Origin: Maricaulis sp947259345
GTDB taxonomy: Bacteria; Pseudomonadota; Alphaproteobacteria; Caulobacterales; Maricaulaceae
NCBI GenBank assembly: GCA_965217205.1
Contig: OZ244254.1
Coordinates: 682,001-746,000 of the forward strand
Length of the DNA stretch: 64,000 bases
Reading direction: 5' to 3'
Below are positions 8,910-16,647 of the stretch, piece by piece (position 1 is the stretch's first letter; each line of letters starts with the position of its first letter). The position numbers and the translations under genes are program-made. Below the pieces are notes generated by a model, which ran no database searches, was not told the DNA's origin, and saw only the letters and a list, made by a program, of their open reading frames with translations.

Positions 8910-8969
8910 ACGCTCATTAACCAAAGTCATGGAAGTTTAGACTCAGCAAAAGACTGTGTATCCTAGGCT

Positions 8970-10334
8970 ATGGCAAATTTATCGCCTTCCCAGAGAGCAA
9001 AGCTTGAGGCGCTGTGGCGCAGCATGCCCGAAAGCATGCGTGCGAACCTGCAAGCGGCGACCAAGGCGGCGGCCGAGGATGATCCGGCATCGGCGACCTT
9101 GAATGGAATTTTTGCCGAGCTTGAATTGTCGATCCGCAAGCCGGCGGGTGACTTGGCCAAGGCCTATATCCTGTCTCCGCTGCGCCCGTTGGTCGGCGAC
9201 AGCGATCTTGTTCCGCCCTCACAATTCCGCTTTTCGACCGAAGACCTGTCCAAGATCTGGGGCTGGATGGGACGGCATATCGCCAGTGAATTGGTGGAAA
9301 CGGCGAAGAAGTGCAAACAGCCTGAAACGGATCCGATCTGGCTCGACTTCCGCCGCCAGGCCGGCGACGCCCTGGCTGATGCCGTGCGCAAGGCCGATCG
9401 GGTTCCCAAAGACATGACCGCTTTGCTCAAGCGATTTGGTCCCGATGGTCGGGCGATGCTGGCTGATGCCATCGTGCTGCTCCAGAATTGCGAGACGATT
9501 GGCAGCGCGATGTCCGAGCTGCCGGAGCGGATCGAAGATTTTGATGATGACCTTTCGCTGAAAGTCATGAAGCTGCATGAGGAAATGGTTGATTCCAACG
9601 CTGAAGCGGCGCTCTGGGTCCTGCTCCTCACCATGGGGCGCCTGGAGCACCCCTGGCAAATCTTTCGCGTGGTCAAGCGGATCGGGCGCCGGGATGATGA
9701 TCTCATGGTTCAGAAAACCGAGCTCGCCGCTGTCGGCGATGCGGTGCTGGGTGATACCGGCTTCTTTGCGTCGCGTCTCAAACAACCGCCTCAGACATTG
9801 GAAGAGGCAAAAGCCAGCTATCTCCTCTTCGACCGGTTTGTCGCTTTTTCCACTGGCATGACCCAGGAGTTCGGCATCCGCAAGGATGGCCGCTGGGGGC
9901 GGTCGCTTTTCGGTCTGCGCGCGGAAGCTTCGACCAATGTCGAAAAAATCCTCGCCAAGGTCCCGTTGGCGCTTGATGCCGGCCTGCCGGAGCCGCGACG
10001 CGGGCGCAGCGGCCGGGTCATTCCGGCCCAGATTCCGCCTGAAGCGGCAATCGACAAGGCTGAAGGCCTGCTCTACTTCCTCGGTCGGTGTCGGGAGCAT
10101 GCCACAGCGGCCGCCATTGCTTCGACCCAGAAGCGTTACGCCGATCTTGCCGAGAAGCGCATGCAGGAGGCGGGCGAATTGCTGGTCGATCTTGTCGCCT
10201 CCAGCGAGGGCCAGAACCGGACGACGGCCCAGGACGGCCTGGAAATCACGGCGCGTCTCATGGACACTGCGGGGCTGAGCGAACCGGCCAGCTTGTTGCG
10301 TCGTCGCGGTGTTGCCGCGGCCGCCGCGGCATAG
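8970..10334 (+). CDS. Conserved-looking cytosolic protein of unknown function
   Basis: A 454-residue protein with no family I recognise. It has no signal peptide or membrane segment. The sequence is mostly helical, rich in Ala, Leu, Lys and Glu, and ends in 'GVAAAAAA'. Codon use matches the neighbours, so it is likely a real gene. ATG 8970 follows 'CCTAGGCT' with no Shine-Dalgarno, so a leaderless or weakly initiated mRNA is possible. It follows the kinase gene by 60 bp and precedes a methyltransferase by 57 bp, all on the same strand. No catalytic motif is visible; an armadillo-like or scaffold helical protein would be a guess. Confidence 0.75.
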   Translation: MANLSPSQRAKLEALWRSMPESMRANLQAATKAAAEDDPASATLNGIFAELELSIRKPAGDLAKAYILSPLRPLVGDSDLVPPSQFRFSTEDLSKIWGWMGRHIASELVETAKKCKQPETDPIWLDFRRQAGDALADAVRKADRVPKDMTALLKRFGPDGRAMLADAIVLLQNCETIGSAMSELPERIEDFDDDLSLKVMKLHEEMVDSNAEAALWVLLLTMGRLEHPWQIFRVVKRIGRRDDDLMVQKTELAAVGDAVLGDTGFFASRLKQPPQTLEEAKASYLLFDRFVAFSTGMTQEFGIRKDGRWGRSLFGLRAEASTNVEKILAKVPLALDAGLPEPRRGRSGRVIPAQIPPEAAIDKAEGLLYFLGRCREHATAAAIASTQKRYADLAEKRMQEAGELLVDLVASSEGQNRTTAQDGLEITARLMDTAGLSEPASLLRRRGVAAAAAA

Positions 10335-10391
10335 CGTCCCGCCCGCCGCCCGCCGCTTGCACTGGAAGCCGTCGCGGCCTAACTCAAGCCC

Positions 10392-11048
10392 ATGAACAAG
10401 ACACCTGAAGCTCCGGTCGCGATGGAAGACCGCAAACGCGAGGACGGGCGGCTCTACTCACCCAGCGCCTCGCGCAATCGCGGCGCGATCGCGGACGTGC
10501 TGGGTCGTGTCCTGCCCGCCAATGCACGTGTGCTGGAGATCGGGTCGGGCACGGGCGAACATGCGGTCGCGGTCTGTCAGGCTCGTCCCGACATAAGCTG
10601 GCAGCCCTCCGATCCCGATCCGGTATCGCGGGCCAGCCAGGCGGCTTGGGCCCGCGACGTCGGCGCCGCCATGGCCCCGCCGCAGGATCTGGACTTGCTG
10701 GCCGGTGATGCGGCCGACGCCGTGGCGCCGTTTGACGCGCTTGTCTGCATGAATGTCATCCACATTGCGCCCTGGGCGGTCGCGGAAAACCTGGCCAAAC
10801 TTGCGGCAAAGCGCCTGCAGCCGGGCGGCCGGGTCGTGCTCTATGGTCCCTACAAGGAGGGCGCTGCCACGGCGCCGTCCAATCTGGAATTCGACGCGTC
10901 ACTCAAATCACGCAATCCGGCCTGGGGCGTGCGCGACCTGGACAGCGTGATCGCCCTGTTCGGAGCCGCGGGTTTCGCGCTGGACGAGCGCGTCGACATG
11001 CCGGCCAATAATCGGGTTCTGGTCTTTTCACCGTCGGAGACGAGATGA
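10392..11048 (+). CDS. DUF938 SAM-dependent methyltransferase-like protein
   Basis: A 218-residue class I methyltransferase-fold protein of the DUF938 family. SAM-binding motif I is 'VLEIGSGTGEH', the acidic 'PSDPD' follows strand 2, and 'DALVCMNVIHIAPW' is the motif IV region. The substrate of this family is not established. The 3' end overlaps ccmE by ATGA, so the two are probably translated together. The neighbouring haem-chaperone gene hints at, but does not prove, a link with cytochrome biogenesis. Confidence 0.85.
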   Translation: MNKTPEAPVAMEDRKREDGRLYSPSASRNRGAIADVLGRVLPANARVLEIGSGTGEHAVAVCQARPDISWQPSDPDPVSRASQAAWARDVGAAMAPPQDLDLLAGDAADAVAPFDALVCMNVIHIAPWAVAENLAKLAAKRLQPGGRVVLYGPYKEGAATAPSNLEFDASLKSRNPAWGVRDLDSVIALFGAAGFALDERVDMPANNRVLVFSPSETR

Positions 11049-11521
11049 TGCGCCATCGCAATCGCCGCCTTGCCACCATCGCCGCCTCGGCCGTCGTCCT
11101 GATTGCTGCCGTGGCGCTGGGCCTGATGGCCATGCGCAGTGCCGTGGTCTTCTTCTATTCGCCCAGTGAAGTGGCCGCCGAACATCCGGGCACGGAAGAC
11201 CGTATCCGCGTGGGCGGTCTGGTCCTGGAGGACTCGGTCGGCGAGACCGCAAACGGTGCCACCCGCTTTGTCATCACGGATCGGGTCGAGACCGTCGATG
11301 TCGTCTTCGCCGGCCTGTTGCCGGATCTGTTCCGCGAAGGGCAGGGCGTGGTGGTTGAAGGCCGGTTCGGCGTTGATGGCGTGCTGGAAGCCAGCAATGT
11401 CCTGGCCAAGCATGACGAGACCTATATGCCGCCGGAAGTCGCGGAAGCCTTGCGCGAGGCCGGTGTCTGGCAGGGCGAGGGAGACGCGCCGGCGCCGGCA
11501 GCGACTCCGGAGAGCCGCTGA
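11045..11521 (+). CDS. ccmE: Cytochrome c maturation haem chaperone CcmE (CycJ)
   Basis: A 158-residue protein with one N-terminal membrane anchor (about residues 8-29) and a periplasmic OB-fold domain. The covalent haem-binding His and following Tyr are in 'LAKHDETYMPPEV', the diagnostic CcmE motif. CcmE receives haem from CcmC/CcmD and passes it to the CcmF/CcmH lyase in System I cytochrome c maturation. In rhizobia and other alphaproteobacteria ccmE is normally followed by ccmF and ccmH. Here neither gene is present downstream, and a hydrolase-OsmC fusion occupies the place. Two adjacent ATGs (11045, 11048) are possible starts. Confidence 0.95.
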   Translation: MMRHRNRRLATIAASAVVLIAAVALGLMAMRSAVVFFYSPSEVAAEHPGTEDRIRVGGLVLEDSVGETANGATRFVITDRVETVDVVFAGLLPDLFREGQGVVVEGRFGVDGVLEASNVLAKHDETYMPPEVAEALREAGVWQGEGDAPAPAATPESR

Positions 11522-11596
11522 CGCCCCTGTGACTTTCCCGTGCCTTGCCCGACCCTGCCAAACACCCCAAGTGTGACGCAGCAAGGGAGGCTGGAT

Positions 11597-12826
11597 ATGG
11601 CCCGATCCACACGTGTTGAATTTACCGGTGCGCTCGGGGAGACCCTCGCCGCGCGGCTGGAATTGCCCAATGGGCGCCCGCGCGCGCACGCCCTGTTCGC
11701 GCATTGCTTCTCCTGCACCAAGGATATCCTGGCCGCCAGTCGGATCGCCCGGCGGCTGACAGATGCGGGTATCGCGGTCTTGCGGTTCGACTTCACAGGG
11801 CTGGGACAGTCCGACGGTGATTTTGCCAATACCAATTTTTCCTCCAACATCCAGGACCTGATCGCGGCCGCGAACTATATGGCCGAGGCGCATTGCGCGC
11901 CGGAATTGCTGGTCGGACATTCGCTTGGTGGTGCCGCCGTCATCGCGGCCGCGGGCAAGCTGGACAGCGTGCGCGCCGTGGCCACGATCGGTGCGCCGGC
12001 TGATGCCGAACATGTGGTCCATCAGTTCGCCGACAAGGTGGATGAGATCGCGCGCGAAGGCCGGGCCGAGGTCGACCTGTCCGGGCGCCCCTTCACCATC
12101 AAGAAGCAATTCCTCGACGACATTGCGGGCCGCACGCTCGAGGATGCCGCAGCCGCCTTGCACCGGCCGCTGCTCATCCTGCATTCTCCGACCGACCAGA
12201 TCGTGGGAGTCGAAAATGCCTCCCGCCTCTTCCTGGCGGCGAAACATCCCAAGAGCTTTGTCAGCCTCGATGATGCCGATCATTTGCTGCGGTCGGAACG
12301 CGATGCCCTCTATGCGGCCGATGTGATCGCCAGCTGGGCGGCGCGCTATGTGCTAGCGCCGGAACCGCAAGCGCCCAGACCGGGTGCGTCCGGTGCGGTG
12401 GTGGTGCGGGAGACCGGGCGCGGGCGGTATGAGAATCATGTCGTCGACGGGGATCATGTGATGCTCGCCGATGAACCCGCCTCGGTGGGTGGCGGCGATG
12501 CCGGTCCGTCACCCTATGGCTATCTCAATGCGGCGCTGGGCGCCTGTACGGCGATGACGCTGCGCATGTATGCCGAACGCAAGGGCCTGCCGCTTGACCG
12601 CGTCACCGTCGTCACCGGCCATCACAAGGGGCATGCCGAGGATTGTGCCGATTGCGTCGATGGTCAGGAAAAACACGTCGATATTTTCGTGCGCAGCATC
12701 ACGCTGGAAGGTGATCTCGATGCCGACCAGCGCAAGCGCCTGATGGAGATCGCGGACAAGTGTCCCGTTCATCGCACCCTGCACAGTCCGGTTGTCGTGC
12801 GGACCCGACTGGAAGATGACGGGTAA
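11597..12826 (+). CDS. Alpha/beta hydrolase-OsmC fusion protein
   Basis: A 409-residue two-domain protein. Residues 1 to about 255 are an alpha/beta hydrolase with nucleophile elbow 'GHSLGG' and oxyanion-region 'AHCFSCTKD'. Residues about 275-409 are an OsmC/Ohr-type peroxiredoxin domain with the two redox cysteines in 'LGACTAMT' and 'KCPVHRTL'. OsmC/Ohr proteins reduce organic or fatty-acid hydroperoxides; the fusion suggests the hydrolase acts on an ester or acyl peroxide that the second domain then reduces. ATG 11597 is chosen because AGGGAGG sits 6 nt upstream. The combination is a known bifunctional family. It stands between ccmE and degP, where ccmF/ccmH would be expected. Confidence 0.92.
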   Translation: MARSTRVEFTGALGETLAARLELPNGRPRAHALFAHCFSCTKDILAASRIARRLTDAGIAVLRFDFTGLGQSDGDFANTNFSSNIQDLIAAANYMAEAHCAPELLVGHSLGGAAVIAAAGKLDSVRAVATIGAPADAEHVVHQFADKVDEIAREGRAEVDLSGRPFTIKKQFLDDIAGRTLEDAAAALHRPLLILHSPTDQIVGVENASRLFLAAKHPKSFVSLDDADHLLRSERDALYAADVIASWAARYVLAPEPQAPRPGASGAVVVRETGRGRYENHVVDGDHVMLADEPASVGGGDAGPSPYGYLNAALGACTAMTLRMYAERKGLPLDRVTVVTGHHKGHAEDCADCVDGQEKHVDIFVRSITLEGDLDADQRKRLMEIADKCPVHRTLHSPVVVRTRLEDDG

Positions 12827-12852
12827 ATTACCGTTTGTAATGTTATTGTAAT
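12822..12852 (+). promoter_or_regulatory. Palindrome and 11-bp-phased TTGTAAT direct repeat upstream of degP
   Basis: The stretch holds the palindrome GGTAAATTACC (12822-12832, overlapping the previous stop) and two perfect TTGTAAT repeats starting at 12835 and 12846. The 11-bp phasing and AT-rich half-sites are what OmpR-family regulators, including CpxR on E. coli degP, typically bind. The downstream operon encodes degP and an OmpR-type regulator with its kinase, so autoregulation by that regulator is the simplest inference. Confidence 0.5.
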
Positions 12853-12906
12853 CTTTGAGACACGCAGCGTTTAATCCCGCCGCGTGATGTTGAACCCCTA
12901 ATCGCA

Positions 12907-14442
12907 ATGGAAAGGTCGTCGATACTCATGATTTCGGTTGATCGCATACGCCGCCTTGGCGGTGTTTCGCTCCTGGTGCTCTCCGCACTGGCCGCAGGAA
13001 GTCTTCTGGATCGCTCTTCGGGCGAAGCCCATGCCTTCCAGTCGTCAGACGAGCCCCGGTTTGCTGCCGCCGTTCCGGCCGGCGCACCGATGTCCTTTGC
13101 TGACCTCATTGAAAGTGTCAGCCCGTCCGTCGTGACCGTGCAGGTCAGCGGCGCGCCGCAGGAATTGTCGCTCGGTGGCCCCGGTGGTCCGGACATGGAC
13201 AATTTGCCGCCGCAAATGCGCGAATGGCTGGAGCGCCAGTTTGGCGGCCAGCGGCCGACGCCGCAGCCCCGCCAATCGCTCGGTTCGGGATTCTTCATCT
13301 CGGCGGAAGGCTATATCGTCACCAATAACCATGTCGTCGCCGAAGCGGATGAAATCACCATCGGGACGTCCGATGGCGAGGAATACTCCGCGCGTGTGAT
13401 CGGTACGGACCCGCAGACTGATCTGGCGCTGCTGAAGGTCGATGCGGACGTGGACTTCCCCTTCGTCAGTTTTGAAGTGGACCCGCAATACCGGGTCGGT
13501 GACTGGGTCGTGGCCGTGGGCAATCCCTTCGGTCTGGGCGGCACCGCCACGGCCGGCATCATTTCCGCCATCGGCCGCCCGATCGGCAATTCGACCTATA
13601 ACGACTTCATCCAGGTCGATGCGCCGATCAATCGCGGCAATTCCGGTGGCCCGACCTTTGACCTCAACGGCAATGTGATCGGCGTCAATTCACAGATCTT
13701 CTCGCCGACCGGCGGCAATGTCGGGATCGGCTTTGCCATTCCCTCCGATGTCGCGGCCCGAATCGTTGATGATCTGCTGGATGATGGCCGGGTGGCCCGC
13801 GGGTGGCTTGGCGTGTCGATCCAGAACATCACCGATGACATTGCCGAAGCACTGGATTTGGACGACACGACTGGCGCCATTGTCAGCTCGATCGTTGAGG
13901 GTGGCCCGGCTGCCCGCGGTGGATTCGAGCGCGAGGATGTGGTGCTGGAGATCAATGGCGAGGCCGTGGACGGTTCACGCGATCTGACGCGCCGCGTTGG
14001 CAATATCCAGTCCGGTGAAGAGGTTCGCTTCCGTATTCTGCGCGATGGTCGCGAGCGCACGATCCGTGTCACCCTGGGTGATCGGCCGGGTGAGCAGGAA
14101 CTGGCCAGCATGAGCACTGCCAACCAGGTCGTGCCGCGAACAGCCGTCTTCGGCATGTCCGTGGAACCGCTCGGCGAGGAAGACCGCGAAGTGCGCGGCA
14201 TTGCCCCCGATATCGATGGGGTTGTGGTGGACGAGGTCGAGTCCGGCAGTGAAGCGGACCGCAAGGGGATCATCACCGGTGACATCATTCTGGAGGCCGG
14301 CGGCAATCCGGTCGCCGATGCGGACACGCTCCGCACCATCGCGGATGAAGCCCGCGAAGACGGTCGCAGCGCCATCCTGCTGCTGGTCGAGGGACGTGGC
14401 GGTCAACGCTATGTCGCTCTGCAACTCGGCGATGCCGACTAG
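12907..14442 (+). CDS. degP: Periplasmic serine protease DegP/HtrA (Do family)
   Basis: A 511-residue Do-type protease. An N-terminal signal sequence ends near 'GEAHAFQ'. The trypsin-like domain carries the full triad: H142 in 'TNNHVV', D172 in 'QTDLALL' and S246 in 'GNSGGP'. Two PDZ domains follow, at about residues 295-385 and 415-505. It degrades or refolds damaged envelope proteins. ATG 12907 gives the longest form; ATG 12928 is an alternative start that keeps the signal peptide. A response regulator gene follows after 18 bp. In Sinorhizobium and relatives degP is likewise followed by a regulator, a kinase and glnE. Confidence 0.95.
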   Translation: MERSSILMISVDRIRRLGGVSLLVLSALAAGSLLDRSSGEAHAFQSSDEPRFAAAVPAGAPMSFADLIESVSPSVVTVQVSGAPQELSLGGPGGPDMDNLPPQMREWLERQFGGQRPTPQPRQSLGSGFFISAEGYIVTNNHVVAEADEITIGTSDGEEYSARVIGTDPQTDLALLKVDADVDFPFVSFEVDPQYRVGDWVVAVGNPFGLGGTATAGIISAIGRPIGNSTYNDFIQVDAPINRGNSGGPTFDLNGNVIGVNSQIFSPTGGNVGIGFAIPSDVAARIVDDLLDDGRVARGWLGVSIQNITDDIAEALDLDDTTGAIVSSIVEGGPAARGGFEREDVVLEINGEAVDGSRDLTRRVGNIQSGEEVRFRILRDGRERTIRVTLGDRPGEQELASMSTANQVVPRTAVFGMSVEPLGEEDREVRGIAPDIDGVVVDEVESGSEADRKGIITGDIILEAGGNPVADADTLRTIADEAREDGRSAILLLVEGRGGQRYVALQLGDAD

Positions 14443-14460
14443 AGAAAAAAGGAGATCGGG

Positions 14461-15132
14461 GTGCGCATTCTGATCGTTGAAGACGACCGCGAAGCGGCGA
14501 GCTATATCCGCAAGGGCCTGCGTGAAAGCGGCCATGTGGCCGACCATGCCGGTGACGGCGAGGAAGGCCTGGAAATGGCGCGTGCCGCGGAATACGACGT
14601 GCTCGTCGTTGACCGGATGATGCCGCGCATGGACGGTCTGTCCATGGTCGAGGCCCTGCGGGCCGATGATGATCGCACCCCGGTCCTCATTCTCTCCGCC
14701 CTCGGCGAGGTCGATGACCGTGTCGAGGGGCTCAAGGCCGGTGGCGATGACTATCTGGTCAAGCCCTATGCCTTTGCCGAATTGCTGGCCCGTGTCGAAG
14801 CCCTGGCCCGCCGCCGCGACCCGGACACGGTCCGCACCAAGCTGGTGGTCGGCGATCTGGAAATGGACCTTCTGGCCCGCACCGTGGTGCGCGAGGGCGA
14901 GGAAATCCTCCTCCAGCCGCGCGAATTCCGCCTGCTGGAATTCCTCATGAAGCATTCCGGCCAGGTTGTGACTCGCACCATGTTGCTGGAGAAGGTCTGG
15001 GACTACCATTTCGACCCCCAGACCAATGTCATTGATGTGCACATTTCGCGTCTGCGCTCGAAGATCGACAAACCCTTCCCGCGCTCGCTTCTGCACACCG
15101 TGCGCGGAGCCGGCTACCGCCTGCAGGCCTGA
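14461..15132 (+). CDS. OmpR-family response regulator of the degP operon
   Basis: A 223-residue regulator starting at GTG 14461 behind AAGGAGAT. The receiver has phosphoacceptor D51 in 'LVVDRMMPRMDG' and Lys in 'YLVKPYAF'. The winged-helix effector domain is about residues 125-222, ending in 'HTVRGAGYRL'. It lies between degP and the kinase gene (6 bp gap) on the same strand. It likely controls degP in response to envelope stress, acting at the TTGTAAT repeats upstream; that is inferred from synteny and site architecture. Confidence 0.93.
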   Translation: MRILIVEDDREAASYIRKGLRESGHVADHAGDGEEGLEMARAAEYDVLVVDRMMPRMDGLSMVEALRADDDRTPVLILSALGEVDDRVEGLKAGGDDYLVKPYAFAELLARVEALARRRDPDTVRTKLVVGDLEMDLLARTVVREGEEILLQPREFRLLEFLMKHSGQVVTRTMLLEKVWDYHFDPQTNVIDVHISRLRSKIDKPFPRSLLHTVRGAGYRLQA

Positions 15133-15138
15133 TCCGGC

Positions 15139-16581
15139 ATGCAGGCGCGAGGGGCGGCCTTTCTCAGAACAACGGCCTTCCGGCAGACACTTCTGTCGGC
15201 GGCCCTGTTCGCCTTGGCGAGTTTCGTTACGCTGGGCTTCGTCTATGCCGCCTCGGCGGGCATGGTGTTGCGCCGGGCCGATGCGGCCATCAATGAGGAA
15301 GTCGCCGAGCTGGATGCCAGTTTCCAGGCCGGCGGCATCCGCACCGTCAATCGCTATATCCTTGAACGCACGGTCGGTGGCGGCGCCGATTATCTGTATT
15401 TGCTGGTCCACCCCTCCGGGCGCAGCCTGTCAGGCAATCTGACCTATCTGCCGGACGTCCAGCCCGATGATGAGGGGCGCGTCCAGTTCACTTACCGCCG
15501 CCCGGCGGCCGGGGAGAGTGGCAATGAGGTCGATGACGGCAAGGATGACCGCACGGCGCGCGGTCGCATTATCGATCTGCCATCGGGCTACCGGCTCTAT
15601 GTCGGTCTGGATGTCGATGAAGAGACGCGGCTCGTCTCGCGCATGCTCAACACCATCCTGGCCGCCTCGGCTCTGGCCCTTGCGCTGGGTGTAGCCGCGG
15701 GGATTTTCGTCAGCCGCCGCTTCGTGCGCCGCCTTGATCGCATCAATACGGTCGCCCGGCGCGTGAAGGCAGGTGATCTCCAACCACGGGCGCCGCGCAA
15801 TTTCACCGGTGACGAGCTGGACGAGTTGTCCGAGAATTTCAACAACATGCTCGACCGGGTCGAGGCGCTGATGCACCGCATGCGCCATACCGGCGACAGT
15901 ATTGCCCATGATCTGCGCACCCCGTTGACACGCATGCGCAACCGGCTCGATGAAGCCCTGCGCGAGGATGGCGACCGCGCCTCGCGTGAGCAAGCGCTCG
16001 AGCGGGCCGTCGCCGATACTGACGAGCTGTTGGGCATCTTCAACGCCATCCTGTCCCTGTCGCGTCTCGAGGCAGGGGAGAGCCGGGCCTCGATCCAGCG
16101 TCTCGACCCGGCCGACATCGCCGGTGACCTGGCCGAGCTTTACGAGCCGGTTTGCGAGGATGACGGCCTGTCCTTCAACAGCGAGATCCAGTCGGGTCTG
16201 ACCCTGCTCGGGGATCGGGGTCTTCTGTCCCAGGCGCTCGCCAACATCCTCGACAATGCGGTGAAATACACGCCCTCCGGCGGTGCCGTCACGTTGCGCC
16301 TGCGCGAGACCGGCGAGGGGATGATCGAATTCTCCGTCACCGATACCGGTCCGGGTATTCCGGACACGGATCGCGAGCGCGTCACCCAGCGCTTCGTGCG
16401 GCTGGACAATTCGCGCACCAAGCCGGGCTCCGGGCTTGGCCTGTCGCTCGTGCAGGCGATCGTCGATGTCCATAATGGCCGTTTCGAGCTGGGCGAGGGG
16501 CCGGGCGTTGTGGCGGACGGACATGGCGCCGGCCTGCGCGCCTCGCTCTGCTTCCCCAAGGCACCATCTGACAAGGCCTAG
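15139..16581 (+). CDS. Sensor histidine kinase of the degP operon
   Basis: A 480-residue kinase. It has a transmembrane helix near residues 18-38, a periplasmic domain of about 130 residues, a second helix near residues 170-190, a HAMP domain, and an H-box 'AHDLRTPL' with H257. The ATPase lobe has 'DNAVKYTPSGG', 'DTGPGIP' and 'GSGLGLSLV'. It follows its cognate regulator by 6 bp. Given DegP, a misfolded-envelope signal would fit. The TAG stop is followed by 66 bp before the glnE start, with no obvious terminator. Confidence 0.93.
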   Translation: MQARGAAFLRTTAFRQTLLSAALFALASFVTLGFVYAASAGMVLRRADAAINEEVAELDASFQAGGIRTVNRYILERTVGGGADYLYLLVHPSGRSLSGNLTYLPDVQPDDEGRVQFTYRRPAAGESGNEVDDGKDDRTARGRIIDLPSGYRLYVGLDVDEETRLVSRMLNTILAASALALALGVAAGIFVSRRFVRRLDRINTVARRVKAGDLQPRAPRNFTGDELDELSENFNNMLDRVEALMHRMRHTGDSIAHDLRTPLTRMRNRLDEALREDGDRASREQALERAVADTDELLGIFNAILSLSRLEAGESRASIQRLDPADIAGDLAELYEPVCEDDGLSFNSEIQSGLTLLGDRGLLSQALANILDNAVKYTPSGGAVTLRLRETGEGMIEFSVTDTGPGIPDTDRERVTQRFVRLDNSRTKPGSGLGLSLVQAIVDVHNGRFELGEGPGVVADGHGAGLRASLCFPKAPSDKA

Positions 16582-16647
16582 CCGCCGCGCGCTTTTTTGC
16601 GCTGCAGCGACTTCACCTCCGGCCCGGATCGCGCCACCCTGCGCGCC

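Noticed and set aside
8910..8969. TTAACC half-site resembling a CtrA box in the gap before the 454-residue gene
   Set aside because: Only one half-site is present, and a short AT-rich match is expected by chance.
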